From positions 186,001-250,000 of the forward strand of contig JAPXFQ010002669.1 in the NCBI GenBank assembly GCA_028564705.1: DNA of 64,000 bases, in the 5' to 3' direction. This document shows, piece after piece, positions 57,101-62,194 of the stretch (the first letter of the stretch is position 1; each line of letters opens with the position of its first letter). Source of the DNA: Apricaphanius iberus. Taxonomy: Eukaryota; Chordata; Actinopteri; Cyprinodontiformes; Aphaniidae. The translations under genes were made by a program, and so were the position numbers. Under the pieces are notes generated by a model that was not told where the DNA came from, searched no databases, and worked only from the letters and a program-made list of their open reading frames with translations.

Positions 57101-57548
57101 ATCCTGGCGCCGCTGTGCCTTATTCCACCACATTGTAGCAACGCGCCACTTTACATCTCCAGTAACGGTATTGCAACGATAGGAAAAGCAATTCATTAGA
57201 TCACCCTGTTACCTAAAAAAATAACGCAGTTAGTAACGCTGTTATACTTAAACGCCGTTACTCCCAACACTGCTCACCTGTGTCCTTCAAGTACAGCAAT
57301 GTACCATCAAGGTTGTTTCACAATCTGAGGCACAGTGTGGGAATTCATGGAATCTTTGCTTCACAAGTCCGACTAAAGTAACACCCATCCAACAGAACAG
57401 TTCTTACCCGTGACTCCTAATTGGAAACAAACAAGTCCAAACTTGACTGCCTCTTTTGGGATCAATGACCCCTCAAAAAAAAGTGTCCTGAGTCAACCAC
57501 ATGCACAACTTCTTTTCCCCTCATTCTTACCAAAGGTCTGTACTTCAT
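17234..57548 (-). CDS. myo1c: Unconventional myosin-Ic, complete gene (32 coding exons, 1,040 aa)
   Basis: Single-headed actin motor that links membranes to actin; the family also acts in the nucleus. All exons join in phase: 3,123 nt including TGA. Residue numbers are for the form starting at 57548. Motor domain ~18-705: P-loop GESGAGKT (121-128), switch [10 protein letters not shown] (173-181), Glu at the TEDS position (343, 16 before DALSK), switch II DIYGFE (398-403). Calmodulin-binding IQ repeats ~715-775. TH1/PH-like tail ~790-1040, with the Lys and Arg known to bind phosphoinositide in the mammalian protein at 904 and 915. It ends TAPRLNSR. Length matches human nuclear isoform B (1,044). 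Alternative starts: the 48.1-kb exon (1,066 aa) or the internal MES start (1,024 aa). MYO1C is preferred over MYO1H by the leader, the start [16 protein letters not shown] and the linkage. The teleost paralogue (a/b) is not resolved. Confidence 0.95.
17382..17481 (-). CDS. myo1c: myo1c exon 31, TH1 tail
   Basis: Residues 999-1032, [20 protein letters not shown], then [14 protein letters not shown]. The acceptor is a 13-base C homopolymer (G-run 17484-17496 on plus) followed by AG; donor GTGAGT. Confidence 0.93.
17482..18266. repeat. myo1c intron with CA runs and telomere-like CCCTAA tract
   Basis: CA microsatellites lie at ~17579-17597 and ~17888-17906. Between them (17665-17770) is a degenerate array of CTAACCC/CCCTAAC, preceded by ATTGACTTCCATTGATTTGA, a combination typical of a fish dispersed repeat rather than a real telomere. 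Confidence 0.5.
18267..18364 (-). CDS. myo1c: myo1c exon 30, TH1 tail
   Basis: Residues 967-999, [20 protein letters not shown], then [12 protein letters not shown]. Acceptor CTCCCAG, donor GTGAGA. Confidence 0.93.
18461..18531 (-). CDS. myo1c: myo1c exon 29, ending at a GC donor
   Basis: Residues 943-966, [20 protein letters not shown] then NKQK. The conserved DNKQK|GDVV junction needs the donor AAG|GCGAGA, a GC-AG intron of 96 bases. Confidence 0.9.
18650..18785 (-). CDS. myo1c: myo1c exon 28, PH-like lipid-binding segment
   Basis: Residues 898-943, [20 protein letters not shown], then [18 protein letters not shown]. Lys904 and Arg915 correspond to the mammalian Lys892/Arg903 pair (isoform C numbering) needed for phosphoinositide binding. 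Acceptor ACCACAG; the donor is the weak GTCCCA. Confidence 0.92.
18861..18916 (-). CDS. myo1c: myo1c exon 27, TH1 tail
   Basis: 56 nt, residues 879-897, [19 protein letters not shown]. Acceptor TGCTCAG, donor GTTAGT. Confidence 0.91.
18998..19091 (-). CDS. myo1c: myo1c exon 26, TH1 tail
   Basis: Residues 848-879, [20 protein letters not shown] then [11 protein letters not shown]. Acceptor GTACAG, donor GTAAGA. Confidence 0.93.
19396..19479 (-). CDS. myo1c: myo1c exon 25, TH1 tail
   Basis: Residues 820-847, [20 protein letters not shown] then ISSEWKHQ. Acceptor TCTCCAG, donor GTGAGA. Confidence 0.93.
19563..21108 (-). mobile_element. Tc1/mariner-like element with both ends, interrupted
   Basis: Left end TCGTCACATTACATCCACAAA; right end GTGGGTGTAATGTCACAAAA (21088-21107), its inverted counterpart. 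Inside are GGACTTTGACTAGACCATTC (19779), CACTCTACCATTAAG (19981) and CACGTGAGCTGTGGATC (20046). Colinearity breaks near 20200-20990, where other repeat sequence is inserted. It lies wholly in the intron between myo1c exons 24 and 25 and is non-coding. Confidence 0.55.
20200..20290 (+). repeat. Dispersed repeat (GGTCCTCAAGACC type)
   Basis: ACCAGTGGTCTCCAACCAAG, then CTGTATGTTTTAAATGCATCCC. Related pieces are at 36590-36780 (plus) and 54250-54350 (minus). It marks the start of the sequence inserted in the Tc1-like copy. Confidence 0.4.
21278..21437 (-). CDS. myo1c: myo1c exon 24, third IQ and start of TH1 tail
   Basis: Residues 766-819, [20 protein letters not shown], then [16 protein letters not shown] and [11 protein letters not shown]. 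Acceptor CTTCAG, donor GTGAGA. Confidence 0.93.
21572..21656 (-). CDS. myo1c: myo1c exon 23, second IQ motif
   Basis: Residues 738-766, [20 protein letters not shown] then [21 protein letters not shown] is an IQ motif with strong basic character. In mammals this region carries nuclear-import activity. Acceptor AACCAG, donor GTAGGA. Confidence 0.92.
21765..21833 (-). CDS. myo1c: myo1c exon 22, first IQ motif
   Basis: Residues 715-738, [20 protein letters not shown] then RTS. LQ..W.G.R fits a calmodulin-binding IQ motif. Acceptor CTAACAG, donor GTCAGG. Confidence 0.92.
21916..21992 (-). CDS. myo1c: myo1c exon 21, converter to lever arm
   Basis: Residues 689-715, [20 protein letters not shown] then RKHGL. 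Acceptor GTACAG, donor GTAAGA. Confidence 0.93.
22143..22256 (-). CDS. myo1c: myo1c exon 20, converter region
   Basis: Residues 651-689, [20 protein letters not shown], then [17 protein letters not shown]. Acceptor GTTTAG, donor GTGAGC. Confidence 0.93.
23516..24010 (-). mobile_element. hAT-type non-autonomous element, truncated second copy
   Basis: Begins CAGTGTTGGGAGTAAC, identical to the inverted right end of 56074-57272. It continues colinearly (GGAGATGTAAAGTGGCGCG, GCCAGGATTTCTGACAGCC, GATACATCGC, AATAAATCGCCATA). The opposite end is not found. Confidence 0.55.
24065..24280 (+). repeat. High-copy fish repeat (GGGGTACACCCTGGACAG)
   Basis: Core: GCTGGTGCCTATCTCCAGCT, GGGCGAGAGGCGGGGTACAC, CGATCACAGGGC, followed by a CA tract. 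This core is familiar from many teleost genomes. The three overlapping ORFs here are artefacts of it. Confidence 0.55.
26347..26464 (-). CDS. myo1c: myo1c exon 19, end of motor/converter
   Basis: Residues 612-651, [20 protein letters not shown], then [18 protein letters not shown]. Acceptor GCCGCAG, with a C-homopolymer upstream as its pyrimidine tract; donor GTGATG. Confidence 0.94.
26479..26493. repeat. G homopolymer (15) upstream of myo1c exon 19 acceptor
   Basis: On the minus strand this is a C run, 15-29 bases before the exon 19 acceptor, so it serves as the polypyrimidine tract. Confidence 0.85.
27823..27928 (-). CDS. myo1c: myo1c exon 18, motor domain (actin-binding region)
   Basis: Residues 577-612, [20 protein letters not shown], then [15 protein letters not shown]. 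Acceptor CTTCAG, donor GTAGGG. The split codon gives V before RFDEVL, where human has PGRFDEVL. Confidence 0.94.
28195..28220. repeat. TG microsatellite
   Basis: TG run in the myo1c intron between exons 17 and 18, interrupted by T. Confidence 0.8.
28403..28483 (-). CDS. myo1c: myo1c exon 17, motor domain
   Basis: Residues 550-576, [20 protein letters not shown] then DKKRPDT. Acceptor ATATGCAG, donor GTGAGT. Confidence 0.93.
28574..28620 (-). CDS. myo1c: myo1c exon 16, motor domain
   Basis: 47 nt, residues 534-549, [15 protein letters not shown]. Acceptor CTATTCAG, donor GTCAGA. Too short to stand out as an ORF. Confidence 0.93.
28621..30096. other. myo1c intron 15
   Basis: AT-rich, with no exon or recognised transposon apart from the CATC run. 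Only spurious ORFs. Confidence 0.6.
29184..29212. repeat. CATC tetranucleotide microsatellite
   Basis: About seven CATC units in the myo1c intron between exons 15 and 16. Often seen at the edge of the fish repeat of the type at 24.1 kb. Confidence 0.85.
30097..30131. repeat. TA microsatellite at the exon 15 donor
   Basis: About 17 TA units, immediately intronic of the GTGTGT donor of myo1c exon 15. Confidence 0.9.
30140..30234 (-). CDS. myo1c: myo1c exon 15, motor domain
   Basis: Residues 502-534, [20 protein letters not shown] then [12 protein letters not shown]. Acceptor CCTTTAG. The donor GTGTGT is directly followed, within 10 bases, by a (TA)n microsatellite. Confidence 0.93.
30365..30456 (-). 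CDS. myo1c: myo1c exon 14, motor domain
   Basis: Residues 472-502, [20 protein letters not shown] then [10 protein letters not shown]. Acceptor ATCCCAG, donor GTCAGT, phase 2. Confidence 0.94.
30457..33126. other. myo1c intron 13
   Basis: 2.7 kb, AT-rich. The only recognisable content is the Tc1-like remnant at ~31750-32110. Confidence 0.6.
31750..32110 (+). mobile_element. Tc1-like transposase remnant
   Basis: CAAGCATGGTGGTAGTAACA, then ACTGTGGGGCTGTTTTGCCT at ~31886-31930 encodes the degenerate KHGG..NI.LWGCF pattern of Tc1 transposases. AATAATGATCCCAAACATC (~32022) matches the ND.DPKH region. Frames are broken. Confidence 0.5.
33127..33207 (-). CDS. myo1c: myo1c exon 13, motor domain
   Basis: Residues 445-471, [20 protein letters not shown] then KGIISIL. 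Acceptor GTTTGCAG, donor GTGAGG. Confidence 0.95.
34030..34135 (-). CDS. myo1c: myo1c exon 12, motor domain relay region
   Basis: Residues 409-444, [20 protein letters not shown], then [16 protein letters not shown]. Acceptor is a T-run followed by CAG, donor GTCAGT. Confidence 0.95.
34277..35713 (+). mobile_element. Tc1/mariner-like element, degenerate, both TIRs present
   Basis: Left TIR TTTGTCACGTTACAACCACA (34278) and inverted right TIR TTTGTGGTTGTAAGGTGACA (35689). Inside, plus-strand transposase remnants (GGAGGAGCTGCAGAGATCCA at 34464, TAACATGGTGGTGGCACTAT at 35188) are broken by many stops. It lies in the intron between myo1c exons 11 and 12. Confidence 0.55.
35760..36560 (+). mobile_element. 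L2-like LINE, 5'-truncated reverse transcriptase fragment
   Basis: Plus-strand frame begins [20 protein letters not shown] and continues [59 protein letters not shown] and [12 protein letters not shown]: the C-terminal part of an L2/CR1-type RT. In-frame stops (TAA at ~36137 and ~36248) make it dead. The 3' tail CACTTTGAATTGCC...CTACAAATAAACTTGCC is followed by TTGCC units, the L2-type ending. It inserted next to the Tc1-like element, in an intron antisense to myo1c. Confidence 0.75.
36590..36785 (+). repeat. Dispersed repeat (GGTCC...CACACCTGAATCAAAT type)
   Basis: GGGGTCCAAAGTTAGTTCTC, CATGCTTTAGTTCCTTCC, ATCACACCTGAATCAAATGC. Common fish interspersed sequence, also seen near 20.2 kb and inverted near 54.3 kb. 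Confidence 0.4.
36888..36961 (-). CDS. myo1c: myo1c exon 11, switch II
   Basis: Residues 385-409, [20 protein letters not shown] then FQHN. Switch II is DIYGFE (398-403). Acceptor TGTAACAG, donor GTACAG. Confidence 0.94.
37181..37300 (-). CDS. myo1c: myo1c exon 10, motor domain
   Basis: Residues 345-384, [19 protein letters not shown], then [21 protein letters not shown]. Acceptor GTACAG just after a CA-rich tract, donor GTAAAA. Confidence 0.92.
37481..37552 (-). CDS. myo1c: myo1c exon 9, motor domain with TEDS residue
   Basis: Residues 321-344, [20 protein letters not shown] then KGEE. Glu343 is the TEDS-rule residue, 16 before DALSK in exon 10, so it is constitutively acidic. Acceptor TTCCCAG, donor GTAGGC. 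Confidence 0.93.
38142..38252 (-). CDS. myo1c: myo1c exon 8, motor domain
   Basis: Residues 284-320, [17 protein letters not shown], then a divergent acidic stretch [12 protein letters not shown] and TQIKYLAR. Acceptor TGTGCAG, donor GTAAGA. Confidence 0.93.
39490..39588 (-). CDS. myo1c: myo1c exon 7, motor domain
   Basis: Residues 251-283, [20 protein letters not shown], then [13 protein letters not shown]. Acceptor TCCCACAG, donor GTGAGG. Confidence 0.93.
40030..40855 (-). mobile_element. Tc1/mariner-like element, truncated
   Basis: Left end TTGGTCATGTTGGAACCACA with AGCTTAAATGTATTATATAGG. GGAGCCATTACTTTGTAGAACC is the inverted C-terminus of the transposase; CCATTCTTATTTGCTAAATAGC and TTTGTTCTAGGATGC follow colinearly. 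It stops near exon 6 without the far TIR. Confidence 0.5.
40931..41110 (-). CDS. myo1c: myo1c exon 6, motor domain
   Basis: Residues 191-250, [19 protein letters not shown], then [14 protein letters not shown] and [19 protein letters not shown]. Acceptor GTCGACAG, donor GTGAGG. Confidence 0.95.
41326..42033. mobile_element. TIR element (CCGTATTTTCCGG), 708 bp, TA target duplication
   Basis: Left CCGTATTTTCCGGACTATAA, right inverted CCGTAATTTCGGAACTATAA: 18 of 20 match. TA flanks both ends (41324-41325 and 42034-42035). An internal plus-strand ORF (41389-41736) encodes 115 basic residues with no recognised function. Consistent with a Tc1/mariner-class non-autonomous element in the myo1c intron between exons 5 and 6. 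Confidence 0.65.
42086..42166 (-). CDS. myo1c: myo1c exon 5, switch I
   Basis: Residues 164-190, [20 protein letters not shown] through DIQFDFK. Switch I is NDNSSRFGK. Acceptor CTCCCAG, donor GTGAGT. Confidence 0.95.
42430..42770. repeat. Degenerate GCTAATGTTAGC tandem array
   Basis: Repeated variants of TTGCTAAAATGCTAATGGTAGC and ATGCTAATGTTAGCTAAAAT at irregular spacing, with the short palindrome GCTAA.GTTAGC. Confidence 0.55.
42886..43084 (-). CDS. myo1c: myo1c exon 4, motor domain with P-loop
   Basis: Residues 97-163. Holds the ATP-binding P-loop GESGAGKT (121-128) and ends [10 protein letters not shown]. Acceptor CCTGCAG, donor GTCAGA. Confidence 0.95.
44565..44680 (-). CDS. myo1c: myo1c exon 3, motor domain
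   Basis: Residues 59-97. [19 protein letters not shown], then [16 protein letters not shown]. Acceptor TACTCAG, donor GTAAGT, phase 2 at the end. Confidence 0.93.
44900..45225. repeat. hAT-like dispersed repeat (GTATCTGTATCGTTGCATC end)
   Basis: TACTAGTACTCGGTATAAGC, then CAGATCCAAGTATCTGTATC and GTTGCATCTCTAA resemble the terminal region of a common fish element (...GTATCGGTATCGGTGCATCCCTA). Left border unclear. Confidence 0.35.
45528..45683 (-). CDS. myo1c: myo1c exon 2 (common N-terminal exon, contains internal MES start)
   Basis: 156 nt, acceptor TTTCAG, donor GTGAGT. It reads [19 protein letters not shown] and on to NLIY. The second Met (residue 17, ATG at 45653) is the start of the short cytoplasmic isoform, 1,024 residues. 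Confidence 0.93.
48108..48203 (-). CDS. myo1c: Putative alternative myo1c first exon, 32-residue leader
   Basis: ATG at 48203 in a strong context (ACAACCATGG). An open frame of 32 codons, beginning [20 protein letters not shown] and ending GKRLEELRH, meets a perfect donor CAT|GTGAGT. It is phase 0, so it joins exon 2 in frame (total 1,066 aa; human isoform A is 1,063). A second in-frame ATG at 48224 would add seven residues. The leader does not resemble the human isoform A leader and I do not recognise it elsewhere. The only downstream gene on this strand is myo1c. It could be a chance open frame, but start context, donor and phase agree. Confidence 0.55.
48204..48420 (-). promoter_or_regulatory. 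Candidate internal promoter / 5' UTR for the 48.1-kb exon
   Basis: Purine-rich, CpG-containing minus-strand sequence with a CAA/CGA triplet tract (48311-48335) lies directly upstream of the putative leader exon. No core promoter element is identifiable. Confidence 0.25.
48595..48670 (+). repeat. Retroelement-like 3' tail
   Basis: GTAAAGTTCCCTGAGAGAAA, then GCGCTACACGAATAAACAGA. Diverged version of the fish LINE/SINE tail TGTAAAG..CTTTGAG...GCGCTATATAAATAAA. Confidence 0.35.
49918..50406. mobile_element. Short TIR element (AAAGTGACAGTGTGTAGT)
   Basis: CTTTAAAGTGACAGTGTGTA at the left; ATTACACACTGCGCCTTTAA, its imperfect inverse, at the right, about 490 bp apart. Resembles fish MITEs. The target duplication is unclear. 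Confidence 0.5.
52120..52330 (+). repeat. Fish dispersed repeat (GCTTTTCTAGTC...CAAAGTGCTTTGCAC)
   Basis: TTTATACAGGGCTTTTCTAG, ACCACTCAAAGTGCTTTGCA, then CATACATTCGCACAC. Widely repeated type in teleosts. Confidence 0.45.
53760..53850 (+). repeat. Retroelement 3' tail (AAGCACTTTGAGA...AATAAAGTTTGAT)
   Basis: GTAAAGCACTTTGAGAAGC, then AAAAGCGTTTGATAAATAAA, ending in AGTTTGAT and an ATT run. Typical fish LINE/SINE 3' end. Confidence 0.5.
54250..54355 (-). repeat. Dispersed repeat, inverted copy of 36.6-kb type
   Basis: GTGTGTTGAGTCAGGGCAGC, ACTAAAACATGTGGCAT, GGACACCACTG is the reverse-strand form of the CAGTGGT...CATGTTTTA...CACCTGA sequence seen at 20.2 and 36.6 kb. Confidence 0.4.
56512..56710. 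repeat. Internal direct duplication within the hAT-type element
   Basis: AAGACTGATTTGGCGTCACT at 56512 recurs at 56661, followed in both by TGGTC..(G/A)TGACCT, GCTATTGAAG and AAAA. Spacing is 149 bases. Confidence 0.75.
56960..56998. repeat. Perfect 18-bp-stem hairpin, 3-base loop
   Basis: AAGACCCTCCAATGTCTC, loop GCT, then its exact inverse complement. It lies inside the hAT-type element. Confidence 0.85.
57531..57548 (-). CDS. myo1c: myo1c alternative first exon, nuclear-myosin-I type (MKYRPL)
   Basis: ATG at 57548 (context GGAGCCATGA), six codons MKYRPL, then donor GTAAGA. Phase 0 joins exon 2 to give [16 protein letters not shown] before MES: 16 residues. Human isoform B has the 16-residue leader MRYRASALGSDGVRVT at the same place. 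The 5' UTR extends upward into CpG-rich DNA. Confidence 0.82.
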
Positions 57549-57900
57549 GGCTCCTGCCCAGCTCTCCTGCGATCCGTACGGGCTTATTCTTTTTCCCACC
57601 GCTCTGACAGCCCGCGCTGTCAGGAATGTGGCCTCCAGCGCCGCGTCACGACCACTATTTAGCCGAGAGTTTGTTTTTAGAAGCTCTCCGCTCTGTCCTG
57701 AGAGCCAGCTGCCATGGCTTCTCCTCTTACTGCTGCGCGCACCTCACTCTGCCTCCTCTTACTCCCGCCGCGTTCACCCAGCCTTCCTCTCCCTCCCTTT
57801 GGAGGAAACAGTCGCTGTTCTTTTAGTGACACAGAAACCATCTCCTTTCTTTCTCTAACTATTCTCCTCTGTCGCCCCTGCTCAATCCAATGGACACCTA
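57549..57900 (-). promoter_or_regulatory. Candidate distal myo1c promoter and 5' UTR
   Basis: GC- and CpG-rich relative to flanks (CGCCGCGTC near 57640, GCTGCGCGC near 57733), with a CCAAT motif near 57886. No TATA box is evident. It is placed directly upstream of the MKYRPL exon. The start site is not determined. Confidence 0.4.
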
Positions 57901-60900
57901 GAGTCATGGGGCGGGGGATACAAGTGCACACTCCTTCCGAGACATCTCTTTATCGTGTGGACAAACTCACATCTGGCCCTAACCACCACTGGAGAGAAGA
58001 AAGAATGAGGGGGGAAAAAAACTGCATGCTGATGCCATTGTGGTGAAGACTGTGTGTGTGTGTGTGTGTCTTTTGTGTGCATGCATCCAAACTAAATCGT
58101 TGTCGCCTTCTTCTGCTCCTCGGCCTCCGCTTAAAGTTTCTACAGGCAGTAATATGGCTGCTGCTTTGCTACATTTAGCAAACACATAACTAACATGCAG
58201 ACACAGATTTAGTATTGTTCTATCAATATCATCACAGGGAGACTAATTTGTCCAGACCAGTGCAACGTGCACACACACACACACACACGCCCAGCTGCTG
58301 CAGATCAAAGGTCTCTGAGGTCTAATGCATCTGCTTGTTAACACTAATAGCATCTGGCATCTTACAGGCGAGGGGGGCGTGTGTTACTGTGAACCGAGGC
58401 GAGCTTTCACCGAGCGTACTGGGCTACCACACAGATGCTAACGCGACCGTGATCACCATTTAAATACACTGAGCATCTGATAACACTCTTACAAGTCTCC
58501 AGAAGTGTATAGTGGTGTTTTTTCTTTGTACTCTCAGAGCAGCAGACAGATTTTGGAGTTACAGGATAAGCGTTACATATCCTAAAAAATGAAGAATTGT
58601 CAAAAGGAAGACGATATGTTTACTGTTTCTTAAAAGATTTTGTGGTCACAGTGGCCTTTATTTTGACAGTTGAAAGCATAAGAAGGGGGAGAGAAGTGCC
58701 GTTTCATTTTAGAGCTCGACAACATACCCAAGATCTTTCACAAAAGTTTCAGAAGTGTCATTCAGGCCAACACAGTGTAGCTCTTTTAAAATCAGAGAGC
58801 TACGGGTGCAATCTGCTAACCTTGCCACAATAAAATTGCACAGTGATGTTAAATGACTGTCACCATCTTCATTGACGTTAAATAATTCCTAATGATTATC
58901 CTGTGCCCAGTAAACTCTTTAAGTTTAGGACTTGGAAAGTGATTGAGTACCTTGGAGGTCTTTAATTGGGAGTAAATGTTGCAATGTCAGGTTCTTTGAC
59001 CTGGAGGGGGGCAGGGTATGTAACGCCTCTAATAGATTTAAAGAGACCACACCAAAACGACTTATTATCTAAACTCCTCAGAACAAATAGGAGCTGGTAG
59101 AGCTACAATAAGTATTGTAGTACCACATTTATACCATAACTGAGTGATTTAGATGTAAAAAGTAAGAATTTAAAATCCTAGCACGTCTACTTTAAATTAG
59201 CATGAAACAAAGCATGTTTATAACACTGATTATAGTAGCCAACAGTTACTGCGCTGCAAAATATTCCTTTACAAAAATAATATTTCACAAGTTTATATGT
59301 TGACAACAATATATTTACATTATGACTGTGTTCTTACACTTTACACAAAAATTCATAAATTTGCTGTAAGGCAGGCAGTATCTCTCTGAAAGATTACAAA
59401 TTAATTAGGACCTAAAAACGACATTCTTCATTTCACATCAATTAACATAATTGTACACCAAATTCCATTGCAGATTTATAACTGGCATTTATGAATAAAA
59501 TTTTCTCAGAGAAACCAAGCTTCTTGCTTTGATGGAACGGTAACCAGCATAAACCTGCGGAAGCAAGATCTTGCTGCACGATATTTCACGACGCTCAAAT
59601 GTGACGATAATTCTTGTCCTGGGACGAGCTGTTGAGGTGCTTCGTCAATATGTCTGAGTCTGGGGAAATGCATATAAGCTACTATGAGCTGTGGATAAGA
59701 GAGTATGTGTCATGTTTAATGTTACAACATGAAAATCCTCTGATCAGGGGAACCAATTGCATAGATAAGAAAGTGCAAAATTGTGTTTCAATTTCTGTGA
59801 TTTGATCAACAAATCTCTCTGAGCTGAGGTAAACATCTGCAGAAGCTTTATGAAAGAGCACATAATCAGCAACTTCCCACCAGGAGAACCAATTAAGCTG
59901 CAACTGGCAGCATGTTCAAAGAGAGGAGCGCCACTGCAGCAGGAAAACACAGGTTTTATAGACCTTATTAAGAGTCCTCGTTTCTTCCTTGTGGATCTGA
60001 CAGAAAAAGCCTCTAACAATTCAATCGATTAGCACCTGCTTACTTTAATCATGTGTATCTCAATACCTGAGCTGCATGCCTTTAATGCTTCATCTTGATA
60101 CTTCCAGATTATTTGGGTATTTATGAAAATAGAATAGAATACAGAATTTATAGAGAAGCTCCTGTCTCTGCCAGAACGTCTCGTCTTACCTCAGTCAGTT
60201 CTACTGCAGATGGAGGCCTCCTCAAGGTTACCCTACTCATGCTCCTTACTAATTTACCTGATGGTGCTCAGCCCTAAGAGCAAAGACTTAGGAGGAACAA
60301 AGACCCTTTTCACCACTGGTGAACTGAGCAAAAGATTCCAGCTCCCACTCGCCATCACGACTCTTGACAGCAACCCATAGCGCCTCGCCATTACATCATT
60401 CTTATGAGCGGAACAATTATGAAACGGTCATCGACGAACAAGGTGAGTTTTTAACTCTTGTCAAACTGTATTACAGGGGCAGAGAAGGACAATCCACATA
60501 TGAGACAGGCACTTTAGGCTCTAGAATGCCCTCTACTGGTCACCTCGCGCCTTATCACCTTTGCGGACAACAAGGTTGCTAAAAATGTATGAAATATTAA
60601 GTTGTGTGCTCTGCGGTAGCGGTAACAACCCCTCTGTACGGTTATGCGGCGCTCTTTGGCTGTGGTAGTCTTATTCACCCCCCTCCTTACTCCTCCATAA
60701 CCAGTACAGTCAAAGCCTCTGCTGCAGGAATCTGAGTAATGCTTTCCAGACGCTCTCACTCTCTCCCTTTTTGTGTGTGTCTCACTCTCACCAAAGGGTG
60801 AGAACACAGCGGTCAGACAGAAGGAAGCGAGAAGCGATACAACACAAGATAGCGGCTCACGCTTGTTACACAATCAACACATCCTACAGGGTTCAGTCGT

Positions 60901-61089
60901 TCGTCCCCTGCAAGGAACCTTCAGGCAGAGGTGCAAGGATTGAAAAGGTGTGTGCCTCAGCGTGTGTGTGTGTGTGTGTTTCATGATGAGACAGCATATT
61001 TGAGCTGAGCTGTGGGAGAGGAGGGGCTTTATCTGACCACCACTATCTCACTTTAACCCTTTAACGTCATCTTTTTCTTCTCATCATAC
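57901..61089. other. Upstream intergenic stretch
   Basis: No gene found. GT/CA microsatellites lie at ~58052, ~58270 and ~60961. Short ORFs here match no family I know and lack splice or start context. The next gene in this direction is outside the window or its exons are not visible here. Confidence 0.5.
58052..58072. repeat. GT microsatellite
   Basis: Uninterrupted GT run upstream of the distal myo1c promoter. A CA run follows at ~58270-58289. Confidence 0.85.
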
Positions 61090-61093
61090 GCCC

Positions 61094-62194
61094 TTAAAGG
61101 TTGAATATGGAACAATTTTCTTAAAAGCTATCTCTTTAAAAAAAGTGATACCTCAACAGGGTTTTTAAAGGTGTGCAGAATGAAAATGCACCCTTTCCTT
61201 TAAACATTATATTTAACCTAAAATCATTAAAAAAGATCACTTTTTCCGACCACCGCACTGTGTTTATATTTACGTCTTCCAGCCAACATCGGCGCGGTAT
61301 TGCAGGTTGCCAAATACTATTGTAAACAACCTCCTGGAGCAACGGGGCATGTACCGTAGAAAATGGAGCATTCGGTTAGTTTAGCTCCTGTGTCTGAGCC
61401 CCATAGATTTCACCATCTTTCTCAGAAGAGGAGCAACCTTACAAGATCTAAAACCAGAGTTAGTTTAGGTGAAGCCTACAACAGATGGAAACAAATGAAA
61501 AACTTTCACTTACGCAGAAATTGCGAAGTTTCTCATGGAGAACGGGTAAGAAAGCTTGTTAACGGCTAAAGTTAGCCGTCGGTAAAACAGCTTTCAATAC
61601 TTGTTTATATGTACATATATATATATATGACGTTGTTCCTAGATATGAGAGCATCAACCTCCACACTGAGTAAACGAAAGAAAAGGACGCGTTTTCCTCC
61701 TGCTCTGTCCAGTATAGGAGGCTCGTTTTCAACGCTGCGGTGAGTGATTATAAAGACTGTTTTAGCTAGCTTTCTGTATTGACATAGGTCTCCGGCCATA
61801 CACCTCAGTCAAATACGCACGCTGTGAAATCTGTCGGGTGTTTATGTAAATCCTAAAGTATAAATTATTACTTTTATAGAGGACATTAGCAAGAGCGGTG
61901 GTATCCTCCACCGCTCTCACTCAGCTACCCGAAATAAGATGCCTAGAGGACACGTACAAAAGCTTCTTGTGGTCTTTGACCCCATATTTTGCTATAATTA
62001 TTTTTTGTTTAATATTTTAAACTTTAGTACAAAATAGTCCTTATCCTATAAGATTCATCGCTGGACATGATGCTGGCTGGTTACGGCAACAAAACTGGCA
62101 TCCAGATTGTTCAAAATTACGTTTCGTTATTGCAACTACAACCTCAACACACTAGATGTCGCTTTGGTGCCCATGCTCCATATTCAACCTTTAA
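61094..62194. mobile_element. TIR element with small ORF, ~1.1 kb
   Basis: TTAAAGGTTGAATATGGA at the left (61094-61111) and its exact inverse at the right (62177-62194). ATCATAC occurs just outside or overlapping both ends (61083-61089 and 62194-62200), a possible 7-bp duplication offset by a few bases on the left. Plus-strand ORF 61363-61569 (68 aa) contains RSKTRVSLGEAYNRWKQMK, resembling short ORFs common in teleost repeats. No transposase is recognised. Confidence 0.55.
61363..61569 (+). CDS. Small ORF inside TIR element, function unknown
   Basis: 68 residues, basic, beginning MEHSVSLAPVSEPHRF. The stretch SKTRVSLGEAYNRW recalls a KTRV..G.AF.RW motif I associate with repeat-derived fish proteins, but I cannot name a family. 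ATG context (AAAATGG) is good. It may be the first exon of a spliced repeat-derived transcript (GAACGGGTAAG near 61540 offers a donor). Confidence 0.3.
   Translation: MEHSVSLAPVSEPHRFHHLSQKRSNLTRSKTRVSLGEAYNRWKQMKNFHLRRNCEVSHGERVRKLVNG

Larger units (their letters stand above)
56074..57272. mobile_element. hAT-type non-autonomous element with 8-bp target duplication
   Basis: 1,199 bp. TIR CAGTGTTGGG at the left and CCCAACACTG at the right, a perfect 10-bp inverted match. Both sides are flanked by CTCACCTG (56066-56073 and 57273-57280), an exact 8-bp duplication, the hallmark of hAT insertion. It contains no transposase ORF. It has a 149-bp-spaced internal duplication and an 18-bp-stem hairpin. 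It lies in myo1c intron 1, about 260 bases from the MKYRPL exon. Confidence 0.85.
45684..57530. other. Long first intron(s) of myo1c
   Basis: 11.8 kb between the MKYRPL exon and exon 2. It holds the alternative leader exon at 48.1 kb, a MITE at 49918-50406, the hAT-type element at 56074-57272 and small repeat fragments. 45.7-48.1, 50.4-52.0, 52.4-53.7 and 54.4-56.0 kb contain no supported gene. Confidence 0.7.
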
